From Chitinophagales bacterium (GTDB lineage Bacteria; Bacteroidota; Bacteroidia; Chitinophagales; Saprospiraceae), in assembly GCA_022360175.1 (NCBI GenBank), contig JAKSDI010000141.1, positions 1 to 33,197 of the forward strand: a stretch of DNA of 33,197 nucleotides, written 5' to 3'. Of this stretch, positions 25,288-33,197 are shown piece by piece. The position numbers and the translations under genes are program-made. The first letter of the stretch is position 1. Each line of letters begins with the position of its first letter. A model generated the notes under the pieces. It did not search any database. It had not been told where the DNA came from and was given only the letters and a program-made list of their open reading frames with translations.

Positions 25288-25743
25288 TTAAACCCCACTC
25301 CACATATCCATATATATTTTCCAATCTTTATCTTCTTTCTTCCAGACAATAATGTATTTGCCTTTCCAGCTCACTTCTTCTCCGTCTTTTTTTCGAGTCT
25401 TACCTTCATAATACCCCATATCATAGGCATGTTTGCCAATGACTTTTATCTCTGTTGGAGTGATCTTGTGATGAAGTATCTTAACTCCCTCAGGTACTAT
25501 CCACCATTTTTCAATGGTAGCCCGCCCTGCGATTATATCTTTGCCTGGAGGCAAAATCTTAGCATCTTTACAATAAGCATTGGCTAGAGCTTCATGATCA
25601 GCATTTATGTAATACTGAGAAAAACTAGCAGCATTTTTTAGAATTTTATCAATATGACGCTTCGGCCCCTGATAATCTTGTGCACCGATATTACCAAAAA
25701 TGCAGATGCAACAAAATAAAAGACTAGCTACTTTTAATTTCAT
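25288..25743 (-). CDS. Exported SnoaL/NTF2-like protein
   Basis: 151 residues with a signal peptide (about 1-21, NIGAQ) and a SnoaL/DUF4440-type NTF2-like fold: an opening helix (AASFSQYYINADHEALANAY), then KILPPGKDIIAGRATIEKWW and a closing set of strands ending YIIVWKKEDKDWKIYMDMWSG. This cone-shaped fold serves both small enzymes and ligand-binding proteins; no catalytic residue set can be read with confidence. It is transcribed alone, convergent with the ferritin unit. No exact promoter element is visible upstream. Confidence 0.85.
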   Translation of the reverse strand: MKLKVASLLFCCICIFGNIGAQDYQGPKRHIDKILKNAASFSQYYINADHEALANAYCKDAKILPPGKDIIAGRATIEKWWIVPEGVKILHHKITPTEIKVIGKHAYDMGYYEGKTRKKDGEEVSWKGKYIIVWKKEDKDWKIYMDMWSGV

Positions 25744-26019
25744 GGTCGGGTGTATTTAAGGATATATTTAAAAACGCTCAATCATTATGTGATGGATATT
25801 CCCATTTTTCTCCAATTATATACTTCTATCACCACATCAAGCGCAAGTTCAGGATCAAACGCAAGCCTCAACTCGCAAGTGTACTGAAGATATTTTAGAT
25901 TAAATCCTTCCTATATCATACATATCTCTCTAATCACATTACTTAGTATGCCTGATGCTCTCCCAATCACTAATCACTATTCCCTCACTCATTCATCTCT
26001 CACGACATCACCACATATA
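25744..26019. other. Intergenic region downstream of the MoxR gene
   Basis: 276 bases with no supported gene on either strand. It holds two copies of AATCACT (25965-25978) and CA-rich sequence that resembles the heptamer array at the start of the window. A DUF58 gene, the usual partner after MoxR, is not here. Confidence 0.6.
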
Positions 26020-27114
26020 CTATCTCGGCACCTCAATTTTCTGTATGATGGCTTGTACTACATCATACGTGTCATAACCTTCCATTTCTCGTTCAGGAGT
26101 AAGAATCACTCGGTGATTTAATACAGGATAAGCAACGTATTGTATGTCATCGGGTGTGACAAAGTCTCTACCATTCATAGCAGCTATTGCTTTGGCCATC
26201 CGCAGCATTGCAAGGGAAGCTCGTGGAGATGCGCCTAAGAAGAGATCTCCATTATTACGAGTATCATGTATGATGTGCGCTATATAATCCAGTAATTCAT
26301 CCTTGATATGCACTTGCTGGATTAACTCTTGGCATTCTTTTATTTCAGTAGTGCCAAATACAGCTTTTACCTGCTCTCGTTGTGTCATCTGAAAATCGGA
26401 GCGGAAGCGTCTTAGGATGGCTTTCTCATCTTCCAGTCCAGGATATTTTAGATTGTATTTGATAAGAAAACGGTCGAGTTGAGCTTCAGGGAGTTTGTAA
26501 GTACCTTCTTGCTCAATAGGATTTTGAGTAGCAATAACAAAGAAAGGGAAAGACATTGGATGAGTTTCTCCATCAACGGTAACCTGGTATTCTTCCATTA
26601 CCTCAAACAGAGCTGCCTGTGTTTTTGCTGGAGAGCGATTGATCTCATCGATCAAAACTACATTAGAAAAAATAGGACCCGCTTTAAACGAAAAGTCCGA
26701 AGATTTCATATTAAAAACGGTCGTTCCAATCACATCACTAGGCATAAGGTCTGGAGTAAACTGTATACGAGAAAAGTTGACATCCAGTGTTTGTGCCATC
26801 AGCTTGGCAGTAAGAGTTTTGGCAATACCAGGGACCCCTTCCAGTAGTACATGGCCACCTGCAAAAAGGCTGGCTAGTAGAAAATCCAGCAACTCTTCCT
26901 GTCCAATAATGACCTTCTGTAGTTCCTCTTTTATACGATCCACAGCCACTTGTACCTTGGTCAGGTTCAGACGAGCTTGCTCCCACTGTGCTTGTTCCTG
27001 AGGTGGCTCAGGAGTTAGTTCTTGCTTGGGAGGCAGGTAGGGCATATGCTCTTCCTCACCCTGATTTTCAGTAGGCGTAGTCTCTTCGTTTTCGTTGATT
27101 TCGTCTATCTGCAT
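26020..27114 (-). CDS. MoxR family AAA+ ATPase
   Basis: A 364-residue cytoplasmic AAA+ ATPase. An acidic, Glu/Pro-rich N-terminal extension (about 1-45) precedes the AAA_3 domain: Walker A GVPGIAKT (about 95-102), RIQFTPDLMPSDVIGT, Walker B VLIDEINRSPAKTQ, sensor FFVIATQNPIEQEG, arginine-finger region PEAQLDRF and the C-terminal lid with the GASPRASLAM motif. MoxR proteins act as chaperones that mature or remodel partners, usually with vWA (DUF58) proteins. It is the last gene of the SpoIIM-DUF4129-DUF4350-MoxR run, 11 bases after the DUF4350 gene. Confidence 0.93.
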   Translation of the reverse strand: MQIDEINENEETTPTENQGEEEHMPYLPPKQELTPEPPQEQAQWEQARLNLTKVQVAVDRIKEELQKVIIGQEELLDFLLASLFAGGHVLLEGVPGIAKTLTAKLMAQTLDVNFSRIQFTPDLMPSDVIGTTVFNMKSSDFSFKAGPIFSNVVLIDEINRSPAKTQAALFEVMEEYQVTVDGETHPMSFPFFVIATQNPIEQEGTYKLPEAQLDRFLIKYNLKYPGLEDEKAILRRFRSDFQMTQREQVKAVFGTTEIKECQELIQQVHIKDELLDYIAHIIHDTRNNGDLFLGASPRASLAMLRMAKAIAAMNGRDFVTPDDIQYVAYPVLNHRVILTPEREMEGYDTYDVVQAIIQKIEVPR

Positions 27115-27125
27115 AGTAAAAATCT

Positions 27126-28409
27126 TTATTTGCAGTTTCTATAAAAAGCGTCCAATCGCTGATGGAATTCAATCAGCGTATTCTCAGATACAAAAGAGGA
27201 CGATTTAATATTTTTATATAGCAGCAAGATCTTATCGATCAGTGCTTTGTCTGTTTCTGATTTGTAAACCAGTTTTTCCACGAAAGTGGCATCCAATTCT
27301 CTGGTATTTAGGTAGTAATGCTCTCTGACATAAGCCAAAAACAACTTCATTTGCTGCATCGCCAGTTGTTTATGGTTATTTTGGAGAAATGAAAGCCGTC
27401 CAATTGTTGCAATAAACTCCAGGGAAGTATTGCTATTGGCTTCCACTACAGGGATAATTCGCTGCTTTCGCTTGGCGCGGAAAATAAGGTATAGTAAACC
27501 CATCGCCAATAATAGATACCATGCCCATGCTAATGGAGGCTGGCTCAGTATATATTGTAATGGGCTGTCAGTAGATAGAGAACGATCAGGGCTATAATAT
27601 TGATTCTGATTTCTTCTTCTTCCCAACCATTCTGGTACTCGACTATAGGAATCCCAATAGATGGCACCTTCCTGCAAGTGAGATAATAAAGCACTGGCAT
27701 ATTCCTGTCCTTCATCATCCAGCAATTGCAAATTGGTAAAAGCCAATGGAGTAGTATGTAGATAGAAGTAGCCATCGCCCATTTTCCGGCGTACAAAATT
27801 GACAAGGCTGTCATTCATATAGCCAATAGGAACAAGGCCCTCTTCCAATTCGCAGAAATAATAATCGGCTACATAACTCCAATTATAATACTGTGTGATA
27901 TTATGCGAGAAAAACTGGTACTCATAGGCAGAATCTGCACGAAGGTTAGAGTGTTCCAAATTGAGATGTACTAATGTATCTTGTATGATGTCATAGTCAT
28001 CCCAATAGGCTTCATCACATTCATCAAAATAGAGATAAAACATGAGGTCGAAAGGAATGGTTTTGCTGGAAATAAAGGCAACATTCCCTGCACTTACAAA
28101 ATCACGCAGATAGCGGAGGTCGATAGAATCCATGTACAGTGCTTCACCGACGAATATATAGTTACCAGTTTCTCCTTCTACAGGAAGGACATGTTTGATA
28201 CTATCCTTTAAGGTAATAAATTCTTTACCAGGGAAATAAGATTGTAAAAAATCGTAGATAACCTTAGTTCCATAGGGTTCTGTACTCTCTTCATCATAGG
28301 TTTCTCTCCAGTCAAAGCGTTCATTGCGGGTACTAAAGAGTACCGCTAGCAGCAGTAATACTACCAACAAGATCCCTCCTAATGCATATGTACGTCTATG
28401 TCTGCTCAT
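27126..28409 (-). CDS. DUF4350 domain membrane protein
   Basis: 427 residues. A membrane helix at about 9-27 (LGGILLVVLLLLAVLF) is followed by a DUF4350 domain (about 35-270) facing the periplasm: the YGTKVIYDFLQSYF segment, NYIFVGEALYMDS and the GDGYFYLHTTPLAFTN motif. A second helix at about 290-310 leads to a cytoplasmic tail of about 110 residues. It resembles the GATase/ABC-auxiliary class domain seen in gliding and MoxR clusters. Its start overlaps the DUF4129 stop by 4 bases (ATGA), so translation is coupled. Function unknown; a membrane scaffold for the MoxR system is a reasonable guess. Confidence 0.85.
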   Translation of the reverse strand: MSRHRRTYALGGILLVVLLLLAVLFSTRNERFDWRETYDEESTEPYGTKVIYDFLQSYFPGKEFITLKDSIKHVLPVEGETGNYIFVGEALYMDSIDLRYLRDFVSAGNVAFISSKTIPFDLMFYLYFDECDEAYWDDYDIIQDTLVHLNLEHSNLRADSAYEYQFFSHNITQYYNWSYVADYYFCELEEGLVPIGYMNDSLVNFVRRKMGDGYFYLHTTPLAFTNLQLLDDEGQEYASALLSHLQEGAIYWDSYSRVPEWLGRRRNQNQYYSPDRSLSTDSPLQYILSQPPLAWAWYLLLAMGLLYLIFRAKRKQRIIPVVEANSNTSLEFIATIGRLSFLQNNHKQLAMQQMKLFLAYVREHYYLNTRELDATFVEKLVYKSETDKALIDKILLLYKNIKSSSFVSENTLIEFHQRLDAFYRNCK

Positions 28410-29146
28410 GAATGCTTCTTTACCTCCTCTACAATTGCTTCAAATTTTGGCGCAAGCCGATGATAGTCAGCTTCACTCAACTCATGATTACCATACCATG
28501 CCCATTCAAAAATTCGAGTAGCTTCAGTAAAAGCGGGTGCTAGTGGAGACTGCTGCAATTCCAGCATGTATTGTCTATTGGTTTTGTCTCTTTTCCAGCG
28601 TATCGCTTTCGCTAAAGATAATTCCTTAAGGATGGCCAGATAATAAAGGCGGATAGCTAATGCATAGTTTTTTTCTTCTAAGGCCTGTCGAATGAACCGT
28701 TCCAAATCAGACTCGTGAATATTCTCTTCGATGGCTTCCAGGCTCAATGGCCCTATAGATGCATTTTTAATCTTTTTATTACGTGGAATGATTTCTATTC
28801 CCAGCATATTTTTGATGATCAGGGCGATCCCTACTAATGCAGCTATAATCAGGATGAAAATTAAAATATTACTAATAAGCTTTTGGCCTATACTAATACT
28901 GCGCTGTTGACTTCGAAGGTCTCCGTAGCGGCGGTTATTTTCTTCTTTTTTCTTTTCCTTTTTTTCTTTTGCTGCTTCCGTATAATCAAGCCCATCAGTC
29001 ACTTGTTCCCATTTAGAAGGCGTAATAGGGCGTGCTTGAATGCTTTCATTTTGGTAATCATCAGAGGGCAACTGAGCAGTAGTCGCTGTGCTATAAGACA
29101 GCAAAATTGCAAGTAAAGTAATATGTTTTAATAACTGCATGCCCAT
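28406..29146 (-). CDS. DUF4129 domain membrane protein
   Basis: 246 residues with a signal peptide or first helix (about 1-25, ATTAQ), a charged coiled segment (AAKEKKEKKKEENNRRY), one membrane helix at about 92-112 (LISNILIFILIIAALVGIAL) and a C-terminal DUF4129 domain (about 140-246) with ALAIRLYYLAILKEL, KTNRQYMLEL, FEWAWYGNHELSEADY. It joins its neighbours by a 1-base overlap with the SpoIIM gene stop and a 4-base overlap with the DUF4350 start. An alternative ATG lies two codons downstream. The domain recurs in MoxR clusters; its biochemical role is unknown. Confidence 0.85.
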   Translation of the reverse strand: MGMQLLKHITLLAILLSYSTATTAQLPSDDYQNESIQARPITPSKWEQVTDGLDYTEAAKEKKEKKKEENNRRYGDLRSQQRSISIGQKLISNILIFILIIAALVGIALIIKNMLGIEIIPRNKKIKNASIGPLSLEAIEENIHESDLERFIRQALEEKNYALAIRLYYLAILKELSLAKAIRWKRDKTNRQYMLELQQSPLAPAFTEATRIFEWAWYGNHELSEADYHRLAPKFEAIVEEVKKHS

Positions 29147-30999
29147 TACTCTCTGTCTAATCCTTGAATTTTACGACTCCTGCCAATATTTTGAATACTC
29201 TCTTTTAATGCCGTTGCATCATGGGCCTCCTTAAGAGAATAATATAATAAACCTCCACCAAGGAATAACATAGTTAATGTAAGATGGAGCAAATAGGTTG
29301 ATGTAAAGGTTAATACTATAGTGCTAAAAGTAGCCATCTCTGCTGCCTCGAAATGCACGACCCAGGTAATCAGGTCAACAAATAAAGCAGCAAGGGCAGT
29401 ATCTGCCAGCATAGTGAATATAAAAGCCAAGATAAGCATGATGGTAAATAAACCAAGTGAAAGGCCTATCCCTGACTGGATTAGAGGGATTGCTCTGCCA
29501 AGCGCCTGTGGCAATAATTTCTGTTCTCTAAAACCGGCATAAGCCCATACAGAAATGATAGGCAAAACAGCCATAATCAGAAATATAGTATACCAATCAT
29601 TGGTTCGGATAACCAATTGCAACAACGCCATAGGGATCAATACATTGACCAAACCCATTAACCATTGCCGACGGTTTAATTTTTGAGTCTTATCATCCTC
29701 CAGCCATACAAAACGGAATGCTACTAATGACAATAGGGTAAAACAGACCGCATTAATCAATGAAATAAAAGGGACTTTCTCGTTTATAAAAAACTGAGGT
29801 TTGGCACTGATTACTTCCCATGTGGCTGAGGGAAAGGCAAATCGATTTTCGAGTGTTGCTTCACCCAACAAAAATGCTCCTGCACAATAAAGAATGCTGG
29901 TGCCTAAAGCAGTAATAGCAATTTTACCAAAATAGCGGCGATATAAGACGAAAATTTCAGCGAAAATTTCCCCGGAGTTTTTGATCCTGTTATAACGTAT
30001 TTGCTGAGAACGATTAGGAGCAATTTTATCATCCCGGGCAGCCTGCCTGAATCCTACTCTCGCCCTATATCTTGGATACCATACAAAATAAAAAAGGACA
30101 AAAACCAAGCAAGCAGCAATAAATAAAGCTCGGATAATATCAGGAGTGTCCGTATGACGAGTTAAATAACCTTCTATAAATCCTGCCATGATAATAAGGG
30201 GAGTAATACCAACCATTAGTTTGATACCCCGGCGTGCTGATCGCTGAAAGGACTGGATACGAGAATAGGTTCCTGGAAAAACCAAGCCTTTACCCATTGT
30301 AATCCCTGCTGCTCCGGCAATTATGATAGCAGAAATTTCTATTGTACCATGAATCCATATAGTTAGGAATGACTCCCAAAAGAGCTCTTTTTCAATGAAG
30401 AAATATTGAAAGGCGCCCAACATGATACCATTGCGTATAAGAATGGCAATGGAACCAATGGTAAAGAAAGCTCCCAGGACAAAAGTCAGAAAGGCTACCC
30501 ATAAGTTATTGAACGTAATGCCCAGCGACATCCCGAATGCCCCTTTTTGTTTATAAACAGCCATGGGATCACCAGATTCTATATTCTCCATGGTCATTTC
30601 TACATAGGCATCTCCCAGAATAATGGAGGCAAATTCTTCATCCATGGCACTGGATACGACTCCAATGAGTACCGCTAATACAAATACAAAAAAAGAAAAA
30701 CGAAATGCCTGCCTCGATTCAATAACAAGTCTGGGCAATTCATCCGTCCAGAAGGTCACTAAGCGCTGGCCATGGGAGCGCCGGTTTTTGTAAATCTTAA
30801 GAAAAATACGCTGTGCAAGCCCATTGAGGTATACCCTAACCGAGCGATTAGGATAAAAGGTACGAGAATAGGAAAGATCGTCCGTAATCTGGACAAAGAG
30901 GTCATTCAGTTTATCAGGGTCCTTATGGGGATTTTCCATCACTGATTCAAATTCCCGCCACTTCTCTTCATTCTGCTTAATAAAGTTTGTTTCGCGCAT
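29146..30999 (-). CDS. Long SpoIIM-family (DUF95) membrane protein
   Basis: 617 residues with about ten predicted membrane segments. The SpoIIM/DUF95 part covers about 100-320: SFFVFVLAVLIGVVSS, then the core SFLTIWIHGTIEISAIIIAG and RIQSFQRSARRGIKLMVG. The C-terminal half (about 345-617) adds five or six further helices (ILYCAGAFLLGEA, LLSLVAFRFVW, GLSLGLFTIMLILAFIF), which I do not expect in the typical shorter members (roughly 320-350 residues as I recall). It is an integral inner-membrane protein and first gene of the SpoIIM-DUF4129-DUF4350-MoxR run. A short hairpin, TACTCTT-CAAT-AAGAGTA (31019-31036), lies in its leader. Confidence 0.85.
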   Translation of the reverse strand: MRETNFIKQNEEKWREFESVMENPHKDPDKLNDLFVQITDDLSYSRTFYPNRSVRVYLNGLAQRIFLKIYKNRRSHGQRLVTFWTDELPRLVIESRQAFRFSFFVFVLAVLIGVVSSAMDEEFASIILGDAYVEMTMENIESGDPMAVYKQKGAFGMSLGITFNNLWVAFLTFVLGAFFTIGSIAILIRNGIMLGAFQYFFIEKELFWESFLTIWIHGTIEISAIIIAGAAGITMGKGLVFPGTYSRIQSFQRSARRGIKLMVGITPLIIMAGFIEGYLTRHTDTPDIIRALFIAACLVFVLFYFVWYPRYRARVGFRQAARDDKIAPNRSQQIRYNRIKNSGEIFAEIFVLYRRYFGKIAITALGTSILYCAGAFLLGEATLENRFAFPSATWEVISAKPQFFINEKVPFISLINAVCFTLLSLVAFRFVWLEDDKTQKLNRRQWLMGLVNVLIPMALLQLVIRTNDWYTIFLIMAVLPIISVWAYAGFREQKLLPQALGRAIPLIQSGIGLSLGLFTIMLILAFIFTMLADTALAALFVDLITWVVHFEAAEMATFSTIVLTFTSTYLLHLTLTMLFLGGGLLYYSLKEAHDATALKESIQNIGRSRKIQGLDRE

Positions 31000-31124
31000 C
31001 TAGTTAGATATATCGGGCTACTCTTCAATAAGAGTATGGAGAGGTTTAAACTTATTCTAATAAGGTACTAAAGACTAAAATGTTGTATAACTTTTATATG
31101 TTCCTTCCCAGCTTTCAACCAATC

Positions 31125-31203
31125 CCTCCAATCGTAAGACTCGTTTGGAGGAGATATATGCTGTGCTCCCCTGGGGGAGCTGTCCGCAGGACTGAGGGGG
31201 ACA
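31125..31203. repeat. Block of nested inverted repeats, perhaps a dispersed repeat
   Basis: CCTCCAA/TTGGAGG (31125-31131, 31145-31151), GCTCCCC-TG-GGGGAGC (31165-31180) and TGTCC/GGACA (31181-31185, 31199-31203) follow one another. The GC-rich core stands out from the AT-rich surroundings. Its look is that of a REP-like dispersed repeat, but copy number cannot be judged from one window. Confidence 0.55.
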
Positions 31204-31311
31204 TTCTATAAGTTTAAATCACTTCATACCTTAAACAAAAGGCTGACGTTTTTATTCCTGTTTTATAAAATTACTCTTTCTATTTGTATTTTCACCCAAC
31301 AAGATAAAAAG

Positions 31312-31469
31312 AACATGTTTAAAAATCACACTTTGGTGCCTTTACGGCTAATATCTCCCTACACTGCGTTATTTTTTTCGCCGGATTGCCCACATCCGAC
31401 TGCAAAAAATGCCTTGTTCAGAACGATATTTGCTCATAAATGCGCTCAAAAGCGAAATTTAAACATGTT
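31312..31469. repeat. 158-bp element bounded by 12-bp perfect inverted repeats (MITE-like)
   Basis: AACATGTTTAAA (31312-31323) and its exact complement TTTAAACATGTT (31458-31469) enclose a structured interior: ATTTTTT/AAAAAAT around CGGAT-TGCCCAC-ATCCG (31382-31398), and CGCT-CAAA-AGCG (31443-31454). ATAAAA occurs just outside both ends (31304-31309, 31470-31475) but is two bases off on the left, so it is at best an eroded target duplication. No ORF is inside. It might instead be a structured leader RNA of the RDD gene. Confidence 0.5.
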
Positions 31470-31474
31470 ATAAA

Positions 31475-32221
31475 ATGGATACAATTGAGATCAGAACAAC
31501 TCAGAATGTTGTCATCGAATATGAGCTTGCTGCTTTGCGTGAACGCATTCTGGCTTTTTTTATAGATCTGATCATTGTTGGTGCCATTTATATCGTACTT
31601 AGCCTTACACTCCTTAGCCTTATCATTAGGAGCTTGGAAAGCTCCGGTGGAATGTATGGAGTCCTCTTTTCACTGCTTCCCATCATTTTTTTCTTATTCT
31701 ATCAATTATTATCTGAAGTATTGGCAGATGGACAATCCTGGGGTAAAAAAGCAATGGGTATTAAGGTGGTGCGCCTTGATGGGCAAGAACCAGGCTTAAG
31801 TGATTATTTATTGCGTACGGTATTTCATATGGTAGATACGCTGTTTTCAGGAGGGATATTAGCATCATTGCTTATTAGTTCTTCGCCCAAAAATCAGCGA
31901 CTTGGAGATATGACTGCCAATACCACGGTCATACGTGTACGCCACAATCTGCGCTTTCGCCTGGAAGATATCCTCAATATCAGTTCACTGGAAAATTACG
32001 AGCCGAGATTCCCGGAAGTAAAACAACTTAGTGAGCAGGATATGTTACTTATCAAAAGTGCAATTGCTCGTTATCGCGCTCATCCTAATACTGCTCATAC
32101 CGAAGCCATCAACCAACTAGTTGCTCACCTTCAAAACCTACTAGGCATCTCTGAACAAAGAGGCAGTAAAGTAGAATTCTTAAGGACATTAATCCGAGAT
32201 TATATAGTAATCACTAGATAA
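31475..32221 (+). CDS. RDD family membrane protein
   Basis: 248 residues. An RDD domain (about 10-155) has two or three membrane helices and the family's Arg and Asp marks: LRERILAFFIDLIIVGAIYI, then SWGKKAMGIKVVRLDG and LLRTVFHMVDTLFSGG. The C-terminal 90 residues are soluble and helical and face the cytoplasm. RDD proteins accompany the SpoIIM-DUF4129-MoxR genes in many Bacteroidota; here the gene is divergent from that run. The start ATG at 31475 lies 5 bases after the right end of the inverted-repeat element, so its original leader may have been replaced. Some RDD proteins are proposed as transporters; that is not demonstrated here. Confidence 0.85.
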   Translation: MDTIEIRTTQNVVIEYELAALRERILAFFIDLIIVGAIYIVLSLTLLSLIIRSLESSGGMYGVLFSLLPIIFFLFYQLLSEVLADGQSWGKKAMGIKVVRLDGQEPGLSDYLLRTVFHMVDTLFSGGILASLLISSSPKNQRLGDMTANTTVIRVRHNLRFRLEDILNISSLENYEPRFPEVKQLSEQDMLLIKSAIARYRAHPNTAHTEAINQLVAHLQNLLGISEQRGSKVEFLRTLIRDYIVITR

Positions 32222-32370
32222 GTAAGTGCTTGGATTACTGTGTGTACATTAGTGCAATTAGTGGACCATACTCAATCCACAAACTTCCTTCACAAGCCTG
32301 CCTGTCTGCTTCCATTGGCATGGTCGGGTAACATCCAAATTTGTGCAATTTGAGACATGCACTAGATTAC

Positions 32371-32400
32371 TTGCCAAAGTTTAAAAAAACCTTATTTTTG
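32371..32400 (+). promoter_or_regulatory. Bacteroidota-type promoter of the last gene
   Basis: TTG (32371-32373) and TATTTTTG (32393-32400) are 19 bases apart, a good match to the -33 TTG and -7 TAnnTTTG elements. The start codon at 32477 would follow a leader of about 70 bases. Confidence 0.55.
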
Positions 32401-32476
32401 TTAATAACCTTCGCACGACTCTTAGCTCTTTCAGACCGTAAAGTGTGCGCTCTTATAAATTGAAATACCAGAAGAA

Positions 32477-33197
32477 ATGGAAAAGATTTATTTACTGCTA
32501 TTATTATTCCTACCTACACTTATTTTTTGTCAGGATTATAAAGAAATAGATGCTTTTGCTCGCTCTGTAAAGTATACCAGAGATTATAAAGAAGCAGCTA
32601 TAAAACTGGCAAAGCCTTATCAAACTGAAAAAGAAAAAGCCAGAGCCATTTATAGCTGGATTTCCACTAATATACGCTATGATGAGAAACAGCAGCAGGC
32701 GAATCAGAAAAATCCTACTTATCGAATTGGGCACTCCTCTGAAGCTGACCTACAGCAAAAGCGACAAGAATATATCCAGGAAAAAATTGAACATACGTTG
32801 AAAAAAAAGAAAGGCGTATGTCAGGATTATTCCTGGCTCTTTCAGGCAATGCTTACTGAAATAGGCATAGAATGCGAATTTGTTTCTGGTTATAGCCGTA
32901 CGAGCCCAAGCCAAATGGGAAAGATACCTCAAAGGCCCGGGCATGCATGGAACGCAGCAAAAATAGACGGTGAATGGGCGCTATTTGACCTGACCTGGTC
33001 TACTGATATGTCAGTATATGGAGGTAATGGCTTTTTTATGATGTCACCAGAAGCGTTTTACAAATCCCACTACCCATCCAATGCAGAGTGGTTACTTATA
33101 GAGCCTGCTCCCAGCCTGGAAAATTGGTCTAATCAAATGTTCTGGTACAAAAGCTATAACAGATACAAGGTGGAAAACATTGAGATAGATGGAAAAG
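32477..33197 (+). CDS. Exported transglutaminase-like protein (3' end outside window)
   Basis: An ORF of at least 240 codons from ATG 32477, open to the window edge, hence partial. A signal peptide covers about 1-18 (LLLLLFLPTLIF, then CQD; the Cys may be lipidated, though the lipobox is imperfect). The transglutaminase-like core (about 55-180) has a full catalytic triad: C115 in KKGVCQDYSW, H156 in PGHAWNA and D171 in LFDLTW. It differs from the DUF3857 trio in lacking the DUF3857 domain. It may be a periplasmic cysteine protease, amidase or transglutaminase of the Bacteroidota type; substrate unknown. Confidence 0.88.
   Translation, partial: MEKIYLLLLLFLPTLIFCQDYKEIDAFARSVKYTRDYKEAAIKLAKPYQTEKEKARAIYSWISTNIRYDEKQQQANQKNPTYRIGHSSEADLQQKRQEYIQEKIEHTLKKKKGVCQDYSWLFQAMLTEIGIECEFVSGYSRTSPSQMGKIPQRPGHAWNAAKIDGEWALFDLTWSTDMSVYGGNGFFMMSPEAFYKSHYPSNAEWLLIEPAPSLENWSNQMFWYKSYNRYKVENIEIDGK

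Larger units (their letters stand above)
31000..31474. other. Divergent intergenic region with nested inverted repeats
   Basis: 475 bases between the divergent SpoIIM and RDD genes, with no supported ORF or promoter consensus. It holds a hairpin (31019-31036), a block of nested inverted repeats (31125-31203) and an inverted-repeat-bounded element (31312-31469) that ends 5 bases before the RDD start codon. Confidence 0.7.

Noticed and set aside
26479-27001. Plus-strand ORFs of about 120 residues inside the MoxR gene
   Set aside because: They are antisense to the AAA+ motifs and their translations show no domain features.

Overview
The window looks like chromosomal DNA of a Bacteroidota bacterium, perhaps the Saprospiria/Lewinella side, though that finer placement is only an impression. 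Supporting signs: a large secreted protein with a type IX secretion C-terminal sorting domain, a Bacteroidota-type BamA, tandem DUF3857 proteins, a SpoIIM/DUF4129/DUF4350/MoxR/RDD cluster, a bacterial geranylgeranylglyceryl phosphate synthase-like gene, AT-rich leaders with few Shine-Dalgarno sites, and several TAnnTTTG promoter elements. I see no rRNA, tRNA, CRISPR array, transposase or phage gene.

Layout. 1-303: no clear gene, but 14 perfect copies of a 7-bp repeat. 304-4128 (+): an HDAC-like deacetylase and a protein that fuses an ADP-forming acyl-CoA synthetase to a GNAT acetyltransferase, a plausible acetylation/deacetylation pair. 4121-5527 (-): rlmD. 5647-6545 (+): a tiny ORF coupled to a GNAT gene. 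6618-8248 (-): a YceI lipoprotein and a MerR regulator with a cobalamin-binding-like domain that seems to lack its axial His. 8551-14022 (+): a T9SS cargo protein and bamA, separated by a strong terminator. 14099-22122 (-): a 54-residue membrane protein, rsgA, a GGGP synthase-like gene and three consecutive DUF3857/transglutaminase-like exported proteins, probably one or two transcription units. 22434-25155 (+): a tight cluster of a small lipoprotein, an HD domain fused to a Pycsar-effector-type membrane domain (PycTM), a ferritin and a DUF2007 membrane protein. 25288-25743 (-): an exported SnoaL/NTF2-like protein. 26020-30999 (-): MoxR ATPase, DUF4350, DUF4129 and a long SpoIIM-family protein, overlapping or nearly so. 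31000-31474: a repeat-rich divergent region. 31475-32221 (+): RDD membrane protein. 32477 to the window edge (+): an exported transglutaminase-like protein that runs off the end.

Most of this is ordinary core genome. The parts that deserve attention are the orphan HD-PycTM fusion, the acetyltransferase/deacetylase pair whose synthetase domain keeps its phosphohistidine residues, the DUF3857 triplet with differently eroded catalytic triads, the MoxR cluster without an adjacent DUF58 gene, the inverted-repeat-bounded element directly in front of the RDD gene, and the heptanucleotide repeat array. I did not find a system that I could defend as wholly new.
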